A stretch of 60,000 nt of DNA. It comes from an uncultured Candidatus Saccharibacteria bacterium (GTDB lineage Bacteria; Patescibacteriota; Saccharimonadia; Saccharimonadales; Saccharimonadaceae). This document shows, one piece after another, positions 41,715 through 49,697 of the stretch. How positions within the stretch are numbered: the stretch's first letter is position 1; every line of letters starts with the position of its first letter. The stretch lies in assembly GCA_947253995.1 (NCBI GenBank), contig CAMYBM010000001.1, positions 1 to 60,000 on the forward strand, in the 5' to 3' direction. The notes beneath the pieces are model-generated. The model had not been told where the DNA came from. It did not search any database and saw nothing but the letters and a program-made list of their open reading frames with translations. The translations under genes and the position numbers were made by a program.

Positions 41715-42250
41715 CAGAAAGTTACTTTCTTTAGATAATGCTGTAACTCGGCAATAGATTCTTCGATATCGTCTAGTGCGCGGTGGCATTCTTTTTTAGC
41801 GAATTTAATATTATGATGCTCAAAGATAATTTTCCAACTACTGACGTCGAGCAAGCGATAGTTTAGTAGTTGATCAACTTGCGGCCATGTTTTTGTGATA
41901 AATTTACGATCTTGGTGTACTGAATTACCAGCAAGGTAAATCGGTTGCGAAGTGTCAAAATTAGTTGCGATAAATTTGACTAGTTCTTGCTCCACCAACG
42001 ATGCTGGCTTGGCTTGCACACTGGTACTATTCTGAATGAGGTGATCATGCGAGGCGGTATGGTCTTGCCAGAATGGCGTTGCCATGCGTTGGAGCATAAA
42101 GTTACGGTCGGCGCGAACTGACGCACTATAACGCGCAACTTCGACTAGATCTGAGGTAGTGGCAATTGCCGCTACCTCAATGATTTGATCAACCTGGGGG
42201 TCGAGGCCAGTCATCTCTAAATCGACCCACAGAAGGTTTGCTTTAGCCAT
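41714..42250 (-). CDS. orn: Oligoribonuclease
   Basis: 3'-5' exoribonuclease (178 aa) of the DEDDh family that degrades 2-5 nt RNA oligomers, the end products of RNA decay. The active-site residues are visible: D and E in VDLEMTGLDP, D in NSVHQDRKFI and H/D in HRALDDIEES. The length equals that of typical Orn. It lies three bases downstream of argS and overlaps the MmcQ-like gene. Confidence 0.92.
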   Translation of the reverse strand: MAKANLLWVDLEMTGLDPQVDQIIEVAAIATTSDLVEVARYSASVRADRNFMLQRMATPFWQDHTASHDHLIQNSTSVQAKPASLVEQELVKFIATNFDTSQPIYLAGNSVHQDRKFITKTWPQVDQLLNYRLLDVSSWKIIFEHHNIKFAKKECHRALDDIEESIAELQHYLKKVTF

Positions 42251-42253
42251 CGA

Positions 42254-43957
42254 TTACATCCTGCTAGGCACTTCGATGCCGAGAATATTAAGCGCGTGCT
42301 TAAACGTGGCTGAGACAATAGCTAAGAGCTGCAAGCGAGCTTGCTTTACCCCCTCTGGTACGTCAGCCGTAGCAATAGCTGTTTGCTCGTAGTAGCGGTT
42401 CATAGTTTTTGCTAGTTCGTAGGCATAGGTTGCGATGCGATGCGGCTCAAGATTATTGGCGCTAACGCGAACAACATTTGGGTAATCAAGCAATTTAAGA
42501 ATGACATTGCGTTCGCTCTCGTAGTCGTAGGCTGTATCAACTTTAGCTGTATCTAGCTGGTTATCCGCTAAGATTTTATTAATTCGTACTGCGGCATATT
42601 GGATGTATGGCCCAGAGAACCCAGTGAGGTTAAACATGGTTTTCCAGTTGAATAGCATACCAGTACGACGGTCAGCTGAAAAATCGGAGAATTTGATTGC
42701 ACCTACGGCAATTTTCTTAATGTCATCGTCGCTTAGATCGGCAGTTTTAGCGTTGGCGCGCGCTCGCTTTTCAGCTTCATTGAGCAAGTCTTCTAGTAGC
42801 ACCACGCCTTTGCGGGATGACATTTTCTCGCGCGTACCGTCCTCGTTAATTTGATCGATCAGGCCATACCACATGTGAATTAGTTCGGTTTTGAGACCAA
42901 TTTTCTTGGCCAAGGCAAATAGCTGCTCAAAATAGAATTTTTGTTCTGAGGCAACGCAGTAGATTGCGCGGTCGATTTTGAAGGTATGGTCACGGTAAAG
43001 TAAAGTAGCTAAGTCAGTAGTGGCGTAAAGAGCGGCCCCGTTCGATTTAAGAATAAGAATTGGCGTTTTAATGCCGTACTCATCAAGCTTAACGATAATT
43101 GACCCATCAGGGTTTTGGATGGCTATACCGCGATTGAGCAGGTCATGCGCCGCTGCCTTGCCCTTCTCGGCAAAGAATTTTTCGCCAAGCTCATAGTCGG
43201 TTGAAATGCCAAGGCGCGCCATAATTTTATGGATGTGATCAAGTGAAATTTTATTAAAGCGTTCTGAGTAGGCAATAGCTTCAGGATCACCGGCTTCAAG
43301 CTTTAGTAGCCAGTTTTGAGCCTCATCAGCTAGGTCGCTTTTACCAGCTGTCGCTTCATCCTTGAGGTAAGCTTTGGTTTTGATATAGATATCGCCCAGC
43401 TCGTAGATCCCGCGTTCGGCTAGCTTTTGATCGTTGCTGAATTTTTTGAATCCAACTACCCAAATACCAAACGGTGAGCCATAGTCGCCAAGATGATTAT
43501 CGGTAATTACGCGCCAACCAGTAGCTAACATTAAGTTGCGTGCTGCCCAACCTTGGTTAGCTGAGCGCAAGTGTCCGACTGAAAATGGTTTTGCCATATT
43601 GGTTGAAGGATATTCAACCAATACAAGCTTATTGTTACCATCGTGATTGTTGCCGTAAGGTAGATCCGTATTAGTAGCGGACAACAAGTCCTCGGCTAGC
43701 TGTTTAGCTTTGATATGTAAGTTAATAAAACCAGCACCAGCAACGGTTACGGCACTGAAGTCACCCGTGTTACGTAAGTTTTCGGCTAGCTGTTCGGCAA
43801 TTTGGCGCGGTGGCAAGTGGAGCACCTTTGCTAGTTGCATAGCAACATTAGTGGCGTAATCGCCGAATTGCGGTTCTGGCCGAGTCAGCTCGACGCTGGT
43901 ATCGACCCCCCACTGCTGTTTGATGGCAGCGGTAATGACTTCACTATACTTCTCCAT
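42254..43957 (-). CDS. argS: Arginyl-tRNA synthetase
   Basis: Class I aminoacyl-tRNA synthetase (567 aa) charging tRNA-Arg. The HIGH-like motif is PSTNMAKPFSVGHLRS near residue 115. The KMSKS-like motif EKMSSRKGVVLLEDLL is near 380. A C-terminal DALR anticodon-binding domain is present (ends with VSATFKHALNILGIEVPSRM). The N-terminal ArgRS add-1 domain is there. The -10 TATAAT box lies eight bases before the ATG. Confidence 0.95.
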   Translation of the reverse strand: MEKYSEVITAAIKQQWGVDTSVELTRPEPQFGDYATNVAMQLAKVLHLPPRQIAEQLAENLRNTGDFSAVTVAGAGFINLHIKAKQLAEDLLSATNTDLPYGNNHDGNNKLVLVEYPSTNMAKPFSVGHLRSANQGWAARNLMLATGWRVITDNHLGDYGSPFGIWVVGFKKFSNDQKLAERGIYELGDIYIKTKAYLKDEATAGKSDLADEAQNWLLKLEAGDPEAIAYSERFNKISLDHIHKIMARLGISTDYELGEKFFAEKGKAAAHDLLNRGIAIQNPDGSIIVKLDEYGIKTPILILKSNGAALYATTDLATLLYRDHTFKIDRAIYCVASEQKFYFEQLFALAKKIGLKTELIHMWYGLIDQINEDGTREKMSSRKGVVLLEDLLNEAEKRARANAKTADLSDDDIKKIAVGAIKFSDFSADRRTGMLFNWKTMFNLTGFSGPYIQYAAVRINKILADNQLDTAKVDTAYDYESERNVILKLLDYPNVVRVSANNLEPHRIATYAYELAKTMNRYYEQTAIATADVPEGVKQARLQLLAIVSATFKHALNILGIEVPSRM

Positions 43958-43965
43958 TAACCCAT

Positions 43966-43974
43966 ATTATAGCA
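43966..43974 (-). promoter_or_regulatory. Extended -10 of argS
   Basis: TGCTATAAT on the minus strand, the -10 hexamer ending eight bases from the ATG at 43957; no ribosome site. Confidence 0.5.
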
Positions 43975-43985
43975 GATAAACTAAA

Positions 43986-44009
43986 AGTCCGCTCTAGCTA
44001 GAGCGGACT
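43986..44009 (-). terminator. 24-base palindrome, terminator of the 108-aa gene
   Basis: AGTCCGCTCTAG and its exact complement (43986-43997 / 43998-44009), a perfect 12-bp palindrome. Downstream on the minus strand comes TTTTAGTTTATC, moderately T-rich. It lies 16 bases after the stop of the 108-aa gene and shortly before the argS promoter. Confidence 0.65.
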
Positions 44010-44024
44010 GCGATTCCATCTCGC

Positions 44025-44351
44025 CTATAAATTACCCATTATGTTCTGGAGTGTTTGTTTTGCGGTAGTTTCTTCGGGTGTCAATTCTTTCTTGTCGCGG
44101 TACTTAGCGTTGTGGTCGGCATATTTGAACTCGGCGGCACGCTCGTTGATCGCGCGTTGTAGTTGCTTGCTAGTATCGGCGTGAGCTAAATGATGCTCTT
44201 TGGTGTACTTTAGTGGCTTAACATCGTCTAGCTTCGTTAACTCATGTGTCATGGCAACAGCCAAAACACCGGTTGTATTGCTTAACGCATCATAGCGGTG
44301 TTGTGCTTCAGCAGCTTCTCGCGTATAGTTGTGGTTAAATTTCTCGTTCAT
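44025..44351 (-). CDS. Small charged soluble protein, unknown
   Basis: 108 aa from the ATG at 44351, chosen because AAAGGAACAAATAAAA forms a ribosome site before it; the open frame to 44417 begins upstream of the promoter. It is helical and rich in H, K, E, N and T, without a signal or membrane helix. It starts MNEKFNHNYTREAAEAQHRY and includes LTPEETTAKQTLQNIMG. No family recognised. Alone in its transcription unit, with a strong promoter and a palindromic terminator. Confidence 0.7.
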   Translation of the reverse strand: MNEKFNHNYTREAAEAQHRYDALSNTTGVLAVAMTHELTKLDDVKPLKYTKEHHLAHADTSKQLQRAINERAAEFKYADHNAKYRDKKELTPEETTAKQTLQNIMGNL

Positions 44352-44388
44352 TTTTATTTGTTCCTTTCTATCTTCTTGAACAATTTTA

Positions 44389-44417
44389 ATATTAGCATAA
44401 ACAATTATAATTGTCAA
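44389..44417 (-). promoter_or_regulatory. Strong promoter of the 108-aa gene
   Basis: TTGACA (44417-44412), a 17-base spacer ending in TGC, and TAATAT (44394-44389): a perfect -35 and an extended -10. The leader is about 31 bases. A 12-bp inverted pair ATTTGTTCCTTT (44356-44367) and AAAGGAACAAAT (44422-44433) flanks it. Confidence 0.7.
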
Positions 44418-44445
44418 TAGTAAAGGAACAAATTTGACATTTTGT

Positions 44446-46029
44446 CTATTTTAGAAGAGAACGCACAAAGGCAACGAACAATGGATGTGGCCGAGTTGGA
44501 CGCGATCTCAGCTCAGGATGGGCTTGCGTAGCAATAAAGAATTGTTCTTGTTTGGCCTCAACGAATTCAACAAGTTTGTGGTCAGGTGAAGTGCCGCTCA
44601 CAATCAATCCGCCACGCTCGATAGCGTCACGATACGCGAGGTTGACTTCGTAGCGATGGCGGTGTCGCTCAACAACTTGATCCGCTTGATAAATTTGCGC
44701 TACTTTGCTGTGCGGTTGGAGTATAGCGGGATAATTCCCCAGCCGCATTGTTCCGCCAGTAGACTCTTTGCCAGATTGGCCTGACATGAGATAAATAACG
44801 GGATGCTTGGCCTTAGGTTGTAATTCACTACTAGTAGCATCAGTAATACCGCCACGCCGTGCGGCTGCAATTACCGCGACCTGGAGTCCAAGACAAAGAC
44901 CAAGATAAGGCTTTTTATGTTCAAGAGCATAACTTGCAGCTAGGATTTTACCATCAACACCGCGCGAGCCAAAGCCACCGGGGACAATGATTCCATCCAT
45001 TGCTTGCAAGTCTTGGCATGTGACCTTTTCGGCATTGAGCCACTGCAAGTTTAGTTGCACTCCAACTTGGAAGCAGGCAGCCTTAAGGGCTTCAGTTACG
45101 GATATATAGGTGTCTTGGTTGTCAATATATTTAGCAACCAAGCCAACCGTAACGGTTTTGGCGTATTGCGCACTGCTTCGCTTGGCTAATTCTTGCCATT
45201 TAGTCATATTTGGCGCCTGTTTGTTGTGCGTGAATTTATCCAAAAACGGCATGACGCCAGATTTTAGGATATTTAGTGGTACCTCATAGACGGATTTGAT
45301 ATCTGGTAGAATAATAACAGCAGCGGGATCGATGCCGCTAAAGCGGGCGATTTTTTCGCTAACACTGGACGGACATTGACGATCAACCCGAGCGAATACT
45401 AGGTCGGGTACGATGCCAAAGCCACGCAAATCGCGTAAGGCATTTTGCGCTGGTTTTGTTTTAAACTCTTTACTGGTGTTTAGCCATGGGACATATACTA
45501 CAGAGGCGTAGAGACAATTTTTTCGTCCAACAAGGTTGGCAAATGAGCGGATGGCTTCGATAAAAGCTAACCCCTCATAATCCCCTACTGTTCCACCTAG
45601 TTCAACTACGTGGACGTCGCTACCTTTACCGGCGCGCAGAATTGCTTGCTGGATGAGACCGGTAACGTGCGGTACCATTTGTACAGTCCTGCCGCCGAAT
45701 GCACCGGCGCGTTCCTTGGTAATTAATTCTTGGTAAATTTGGCCAGATAGCGTGATTGAGTTGCGTGTCATTTCTTCGTCGAGAAATCGTTCATAGTGGC
45801 CGAGGTCAAGATCAGTCTCCGCGCCATCTTTCGTGACATAACATTCACCGTGCTCGCGGGGATTTAAAAGACCCGCATCGACATTGAGATACGGATCGCA
45901 TTTTTGCATTGAAACTGACAGGCCTTTGCTCTTGAGGATGGTGGCAATGCTAGCTGCTGTTATGCCTTTGCCAACGCCCGAAATTACGCCGCCAGTAACA
46001 AAGATATACTTTGTGTTTTTCTTACTCAT
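44446..46029 (-). CDS. pyrG: CTP synthase
   Basis: Amidotransferase (527 aa) making CTP from UTP with glutamine. The N-terminal synthetase domain starts KYIFVTGGVISGVGKGITAA and holds KCDPYLNVDAGLLNPREHGE. The C-terminal glutaminase domain holds the nucleophile Cys in PYLGLCLGLQ and His/Glu in AHPELRSRP. The ATG has AGGAGG nine bases upstream and TGTTATAAT further upstream, a leadered start. Confidence 0.97.
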   Translation of the reverse strand: MSKKNTKYIFVTGGVISGVGKGITAASIATILKSKGLSVSMQKCDPYLNVDAGLLNPREHGECYVTKDGAETDLDLGHYERFLDEEMTRNSITLSGQIYQELITKERAGAFGGRTVQMVPHVTGLIQQAILRAGKGSDVHVVELGGTVGDYEGLAFIEAIRSFANLVGRKNCLYASVVYVPWLNTSKEFKTKPAQNALRDLRGFGIVPDLVFARVDRQCPSSVSEKIARFSGIDPAAVIILPDIKSVYEVPLNILKSGVMPFLDKFTHNKQAPNMTKWQELAKRSSAQYAKTVTVGLVAKYIDNQDTYISVTEALKAACFQVGVQLNLQWLNAEKVTCQDLQAMDGIIVPGGFGSRGVDGKILAASYALEHKKPYLGLCLGLQVAVIAAARRGGITDATSSELQPKAKHPVIYLMSGQSGKESTGGTMRLGNYPAILQPHSKVAQIYQADQVVERHRHRYEVNLAYRDAIERGGLIVSGTSPDHKLVEFVEAKQEQFFIATQAHPELRSRPTRPHPLFVAFVRSLLK

Positions 46030-46039
46030 AATACCTCCT

Positions 46040-46057
46040 ACTATTAGTATTATAACA
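46040..46057 (-). promoter_or_regulatory. -10 region of pyrG
   Basis: TGTTATAAT on the minus strand at 46057-46049, about 20 bases upstream of the ATG with AGGAGG in between. Leadered. Confidence 0.55.
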
Positions 46058-46109
46058 CAGCTACCTTGTATATAGTGTAGTAAAAATGCTACAGTACCCT
46101 AAATAAATA

Positions 46110-46134
46110 GGGGACACTAAATTAAAGTGTCCCC
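46110..46134 (-). terminator. Terminator after hsp20
   Basis: GGGGACACT (46110-46118) and AGTGTCCCC (46126-46134), a 9-bp stem with a 7-base loop. On the minus strand it is followed by TATTTATTTAGGG. Ends the hsp20 transcript before pyrG. Confidence 0.8.
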
Positions 46135-46157
46135 GAAGATTGATCAAAGTAAGTGGC

Positions 46158-46652
46158 TTAGTTAATTGGAATGCGCCGTGCTTGCTCTTGCTTGACTTTT
46201 TCGAAGCTGACAGTTAGTACACCTTCCTTCAATGAAGCCGAAACCTCGTCTTCCTTAACGGCAATTGGTAGTACTAAAGTGCGACTAAATTCGCCCCAGT
46301 AGCACTCTTGCATGTGCCAGCAAACAGCTTGGTCGTCGTCGCCGCTACTGAGAGTTCCGCTGATAGTCAAAACGCCATCGGCGATGCTGACGTCAAGATC
46401 ATGGCGGTCAACACCCGCAGTGCGAGCCTTAATGACCAGCTTATCCTCGGTCTCATAAACATCTACGGCTAGTTGACCAGGTATAACATCATAGTCGGTA
46501 TTCTCGGCTGGTGTCTTAGTGTTGTTCTCAGGTGTTTCTGACTGCAATTGGTTCGACGTTGTTGTGTTAGGTTCATCGTCATCGAATAATGCGTTGGTCA
46601 GATCATTGTTAATACTGTCCATCAACAAGTCGTCATCTTGTTTTCTTGACAT
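46158..46652 (-). CDS. Hsp20/alpha-crystallin family small heat-shock protein
   Basis: 164 aa; holdase chaperone that prevents aggregation. The alpha-crystallin domain (about residues 60-155) has DVYETEDKLVIKARTAGVDR near the start and LKEGVLTVSFEKV near the end, in which GVLTV matches the conserved G-V-L-x-I motif. The N-terminal 55 residues are acidic, T/N-rich and disordered. Preceded by AAGGAGGAG. No CIRCE element is visible here, so its control differs from groSL. Confidence 0.9.
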   Translation of the reverse strand: MSRKQDDDLLMDSINNDLTNALFDDDEPNTTTSNQLQSETPENNTKTPAENTDYDVIPGQLAVDVYETEDKLVIKARTAGVDRHDLDVSIADGVLTISGTLSSGDDDQAVCWHMQECYWGEFSRTLVLPIAVKEDEVSASLKEGVLTVSFEKVKQEQARRIPIN

Positions 46653-46746
46653 TGTAAACTCCTCCTTAATTAACCTCTTTAAGATTATATGTAATAATTA
46701 TAACTAATAAAAAGTATTACCGCAATATAATATGTAGGATTTTATC

Positions 46747-47478
46747 GTGAAAAATACAATTATGAATTTAGTTGATCGTACTATGGAGCTAGTTGCACCC
46801 CATAAATGTTATGGCTGTGGGCAGCCGGAGACGGTTCTATGCGATCGTTGTACTACATACATTTTACAACAAACCTGCCCAATTTGCGGCGTTTGTCGCA
46901 AGCGTTTACGCTCGGGCAACTTATGTAAGGATTGTCGTAAGGCTGCGTCTAACCACTTGACTGATCTTCAAGCCGTTGGCTGGCGGGTTGGTATTTTGCG
47001 TAAATTAACCAATGAATATAAGTTTCAGTCGCGGTATCGGCTAGGTCAAACTTTAGCTAGGCTGATGTGCAGAGTGATACCGGCTGACCTAAAAGGACGT
47101 CAAGATGTCGGTGTGTGTTATATCCCAACGATTCGGCGACACATTCGTCAGCGCGGTTTTGATCATATGGAGCGCGTTGCCGAAGTCTTGGGGCGTCAGC
47201 TAGGCTGCCCTGTTGTCTGTCCTCTGGTTAGACTAGATAATCATGTTCAGCATGGAGCAAATCAGCGCGCGCGGAAGCTGATTAAGTATTCATTGGGTAT
47301 TGTGCCAAATAAATTACCGGCAAAGATTATTTTGCTTGATGACATCTGGACCACTGGCGCGACAATGCAAACAGCGGCACAACTTTTACGCAGCATGGGC
47401 GTACGCCGCGTTTATGGTGTTGTCGTTTGTATTCAACCACGCGAAACAGAAAAAGTCCACCTAAGTGGACTGAAATAA
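46747..47478 (+). CDS. ComF-family phosphoribosyltransferase-like protein
   Basis: 243 aa related to ComF/GntX, the protein needed after DNA uptake in natural transformation. The N-terminal zinc-binding part shows CYGCGQPETVLCDRC and CPICGVC (eight or more Cys). The phosphoribosyltransferase domain has IILLDDIWTTGATMQTAAQL, the PRPP-binding motif, near residues 195-214. Starts with GTG after AGGA at suitable distance. Its 3' end overlaps the terminator of the opposite tRNA-Ser gene. Confidence 0.88.
   Translation: MKNTIMNLVDRTMELVAPHKCYGCGQPETVLCDRCTTYILQQTCPICGVCRKRLRSGNLCKDCRKAASNHLTDLQAVGWRVGILRKLTNEYKFQSRYRLGQTLARLMCRVIPADLKGRQDVGVCYIPTIRRHIRQRGFDHMERVAEVLGRQLGCPVVCPLVRLDNHVQHGANQRARKLIKYSLGIVPNKLPAKIILLDDIWTTGATMQTAAQLLRSMGVRRVYGVVVCIQPRETEKVHLSGLK
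47450..47471 (-). terminator. tRNA-Ser(CGA) terminator inside the 3' end of comF
   Basis: AGTCCAC (47454-47460) and GTGGACT (47465-47471) with loop CTAA. On the minus strand the stem is followed by TTTTT (47453 leftward). It terminates the leftward tRNA, yet lies in the last codons of the rightward comF gene. Confidence 0.8.
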
Positions 47479-47483
47479 TGACT

Positions 47484-47573
47484 TGGCGGAAGGAGAGGGA
47501 TTCGAACCCTCGAAGACGTTGCCGCCTTACCGCTTTTCGAGAGCGGCCAGATCAACCACTCCTGCATCCTTCC
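47484..47573 (-). tRNA. tRNA-Ser (anticodon CGA)
   Basis: Class II tRNA of 90 bases with encoded CCA and discriminator G. The anticodon stem CCGCT/AGCGG encloses CTCGAAA with CGA as anticodon. The long variable arm and the T arm GAGGGTTCGAATCCCTC are present. Reads UCG. Confidence 0.95.
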
Positions 47574-47615
47574 CTGCTGGCTATTATAGCAAACTACTTT
47601 GCCTCGGTCTATTGG

Positions 47616-48137
47616 CTAAAAGTGAAGCGCGCGGAAAATTCGCTCGGTTGGATCAGGTTTGATATCTTCGATCGGCAAGTGTTTGCCAAGAAAATCAACG
47701 ATAGCTTCGCCTTTATCTTCTGGTATATAAATAATATCTGAGATTGCAAAGCGTTTATTTGGTACTAGCACAATACGCCAAAGGTTGCCCTTATGTTCAA
47801 TCCCAAAGGCGCGATAGTTGCTGAAATTGCGTGTCATCGTCTCAATCTTGATACCACTGTCACTTAGGGCGTAATTAACTTGGTGGTTAGAATTTTTTGA
47901 CAGTATAACCAATGATATGTAAACCAAGGTAGCTAGTAAGGCCATTGAGATTGCACCAAGCCAATTAACTTGGTTGAAAAATTTAGCAGTGGCCAAAGCG
48001 GCATAAACGGCAATGAGAATTAAGGTTGCGAAGCAATACCAAGTTGCAGTATGGGACTGAACTATGCTATCGGTTGCTTGCCACGCGATAGGTGTGGTGT
48101 TATCACTTGTGGCCGATTCTTGAGTTGGGTTATTCAT
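47616..48137 (-). CDS. Two-helix membrane protein, unknown
   Basis: 173 aa. N-terminal 28 residues hydrophilic, two transmembrane helices (about residues 33-53 and 58-79), then a cytoplasmic domain of about 90 residues (IKIETMTRNFSNYRAFGIEH and onward) with a beta-rich look that may be PH-like. Family not recognised. The -10 TGCTATAAT ends six bases before the ATG. Stands alone between tRNA genes. Confidence 0.75.
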   Translation of the reverse strand: MNNPTQESATSDNTTPIAWQATDSIVQSHTATWYCFATLILIAVYAALATAKFFNQVNWLGAISMALLATLVYISLVILSKNSNHQVNYALSDSGIKIETMTRNFSNYRAFGIEHKGNLWRIVLVPNKRFAISDIIYIPEDKGEAIVDFLGKHLPIEDIKPDPTERIFRALHF

Positions 48138-48143
48138 AACCGT

Positions 48144-48152
48144 ATTATAGCA
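48144..48152 (-). promoter_or_regulatory. Extended -10 of the two-helix membrane protein gene
   Basis: TGCTATAAT on the minus strand, hexamer ending six bases before the ATG at 48137. Leaderless start inferred. Confidence 0.5.
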
Positions 48153-48187
48153 AATTATTGCAAATTTGTATTATTGACGTATCAATC

Positions 48188-48212
48188 AAAAAACGCTCCT
48201 GCACGGGAGCGT
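48188..48212 (-). terminator. Terminator of tRNA-Ser(GCT)
   Basis: ACGCTCC (48193-48199) pairs with GGAGCGT (48206-48212). On the minus strand the stem is followed by TTTTTTGATTGAT. Canonical intrinsic terminator. Confidence 0.85.
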
Positions 48213-48222
48213 AATGATAACT

Positions 48223-48315
48223 TGGCGGAGGAGGGGAGATTCGAACTCCCGCACCAGCTCTCGCCGATCTAACGATTTAGCAAACCGTCCCCTTCAGCCA
48301 CTTGGGTACTCCTCC
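48223..48315 (-). tRNA. tRNA-Ser (anticodon GCT)
   Basis: Class II tRNA of 93 bases, encoded CCA, discriminator G. Acceptor stem GGAGGAG with CTCCTCC; anticodon loop TTGCTAA with GCT; long variable arm; T arm GGGAGTTCGAATCTCCC. Reads AGC/AGU. Confidence 0.95.
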
Positions 48316-48360
48316 AAGCTGGTACTATTATACCAGACAATTTGAAATAGGCCAATATTT

Positions 48361-48388
48361 TTGGCGATTTGGGCGACTATGTTATAAT
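48361..48388 (+). promoter_or_regulatory. Promoter of tRNA-Ser(TGA)
   Basis: TTGGCG (48361-48366), a 16-base spacer and TATAAT (48383-48388). Transcription would start at the mature 5' end of the tRNA (48396), so RNase P processing would hardly be needed. Confidence 0.6.
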
Positions 48389-48395
48389 AATTGAT

Positions 48396-48483
48396 GGAAA
48401 GGTGACCGAGTGGTTTAAGGAGCCGGTCTTGAAAACCGGTGTGGGGCAACTCACCGAGGGTTCGAATCCCTCTCTTTCCGCCA
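48396..48483 (+). tRNA. tRNA-Ser (anticodon TGA)
   Basis: Class II tRNA of 88 bases, encoded CCA, discriminator G. The anticodon loop CTTGAAA within CCGGT/ACCGG gives TGA. The variable arm and T arm GAGGGTTCGAATCCCTC are clear. Reads UCA. Confidence 0.96.
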
Positions 48484-48493
48484 AGTCATTATT

Positions 48494-48516
48494 AGACACC
48501 GCGATTCGCGGTGTCT
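48494..48516. terminator. Bidirectional terminator after tRNA-Ser(TGA)
   Basis: AGACACCGCG (48494-48503) and CGCGGTGTCT (48507-48516) with a 3-base loop: a 10-bp stem. On the plus strand ATTTAGTAATTAA follows. Its end overlaps the stop codon of the convergent D,D-carboxypeptidase gene, so it probably serves both. Confidence 0.8.
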
Positions 48517-49660
48517 ATTTAGTAATTAAATCAACCCGAGATGCACCTAACTGCAGTTGACCAACGACTGCTTGGCTAGTATTGATGTTTTGCAGGGTGC
48601 TGGGTAGTTGAATGCGATACTGCGGCGGTTCGTCAACGAAGTATGGTACAGTTTGACCGGCTGCAGTAACGATGCCCCGTACCCCGCTCCGCTGCTGCAG
48701 TTGGCCGATAACTTTGTCGCGCGTCAAAGTAAAATTGGCAATATCGTGGTTGGCAGCATCAATTAACTGGCTAGCCCCGACAAAGGCGTCATTATAAGAA
48801 GCTGCGCCCAAATTAACGACACCGATAGTTAAGTTCATTGCTCCGGTTAGCTTACTAGCAAGAAGCACGCCATGGCCAGCTTCATTATTGAAGCCGGTTT
48901 TGCCGGCAAAAATGTTCTGCTGCCCAAGTAAACGATTGGTGGTGTGGACGCTGCCAACGAGCGGGAGATCAGCTGTCGGCTGGCGCAAAATAGCAGTTAG
49001 GGTTGGATTTTTGGTTGCTAGGAGAATAATCTTGCACAAATCAGTAGCGGTCGATGTGGTATTAGGGTTAAAGCCGCTGGCGTCGGAGCCAACGGTAGTG
49101 TGATCGATTTGGTGGCGTGCTAGCCAATCAGTAGCCGCTACGCGATATTGTTCTAGTGAGCCAAATGCCCACCGTGCTACCGTGTCGGCGAGATTATTGG
49201 CGCTACGCAGCATGATGCCAGCTATAGCCTGCTGCAAAGTTAACTTTTCGCCGGCAAAGACTTGTACGCGACTGCCACCCTCACGTACAGCTTGGCTATA
49301 GCCGGCGACATCTTCGGGCGATATGGTTAAGACAGGGTTGCTGTCGCCGCGTTGCTTGGCAAGATGGTCTAAAACTACTTGTACTGTAATTGTTTTGGCG
49401 AGTGAAGCGGTGGCGCGTATTTGACCATTGTTGGCGGCTTGCCCAACGTAACGGCAGATTGGTTCCTGTGACAAAGGATCAAGATAGCCAATGGCAGCGT
49501 GTGGCAGGTTAAGTTTGGTTGCCGTTAAAGGTTGAGATTTAAGGTTAGCTTTAGGGAAATAACGCACCTGGGCTTGAGTCGAAGGCGCGGCAATACAGTA
49601 GGTAATTGCCGCCGAACTAATTATGCCTGCAACTAGGCTAACGATCACCCACCTTTTCAT
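48515..49660 (-). CDS. D-alanyl-D-alanine carboxypeptidase (S11 family)
   Basis: 381 aa, penicillin-binding protein 5/6-like enzyme that trims the terminal D-Ala of the peptidoglycan stem. The N-terminal hydrophobic helix (about residues 5-24) exports it. The three active-site motifs are present: SLAK (in TASLAKTITV), SAN (in LRSANNLADTV) and KTG (in FAGKTGFNNEAGH). The C-terminal region of PBP5-type proteins follows. The start at 49660 (MKRWVIVSL) is chosen over 49675 because a TATAAT box ends six bases before it. Confidence 0.88.
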   Translation of the reverse strand: MKRWVIVSLVAGIISSAAITYCIAAPSTQAQVRYFPKANLKSQPLTATKLNLPHAAIGYLDPLSQEPICRYVGQAANNGQIRATASLAKTITVQVVLDHLAKQRGDSNPVLTISPEDVAGYSQAVREGGSRVQVFAGEKLTLQQAIAGIMLRSANNLADTVARWAFGSLEQYRVAATDWLARHQIDHTTVGSDASGFNPNTTSTATDLCKIILLATKNPTLTAILRQPTADLPLVGSVHTTNRLLGQQNIFAGKTGFNNEAGHGVLLASKLTGAMNLTIGVVNLGAASYNDAFVGASQLIDAANHDIANFTLTRDKVIGQLQQRSGVRGIVTAAGQTVPYFVDEPPQYRIQLPSTLQNINTSQAVVGQLQLGASRVDLITK

Positions 49661-49666
49661 ATAAAC

Positions 49667-49689
49667 ATTATACACTGGTTTGCTATAAT
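49667..49689. promoter_or_regulatory. Divergent -10 boxes between carboxypeptidase and HIT genes
   Basis: Minus strand TATAAT (49672-49667), six bases before the ATG at 49660. Plus strand extended TGCTATAAT (49681-49689), eight bases before the ATG at 49698. Both imply leaderless messages from back-to-back promoters within 37 bases. Confidence 0.6.
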
Positions 49690-49697
49690 AAAACTAT

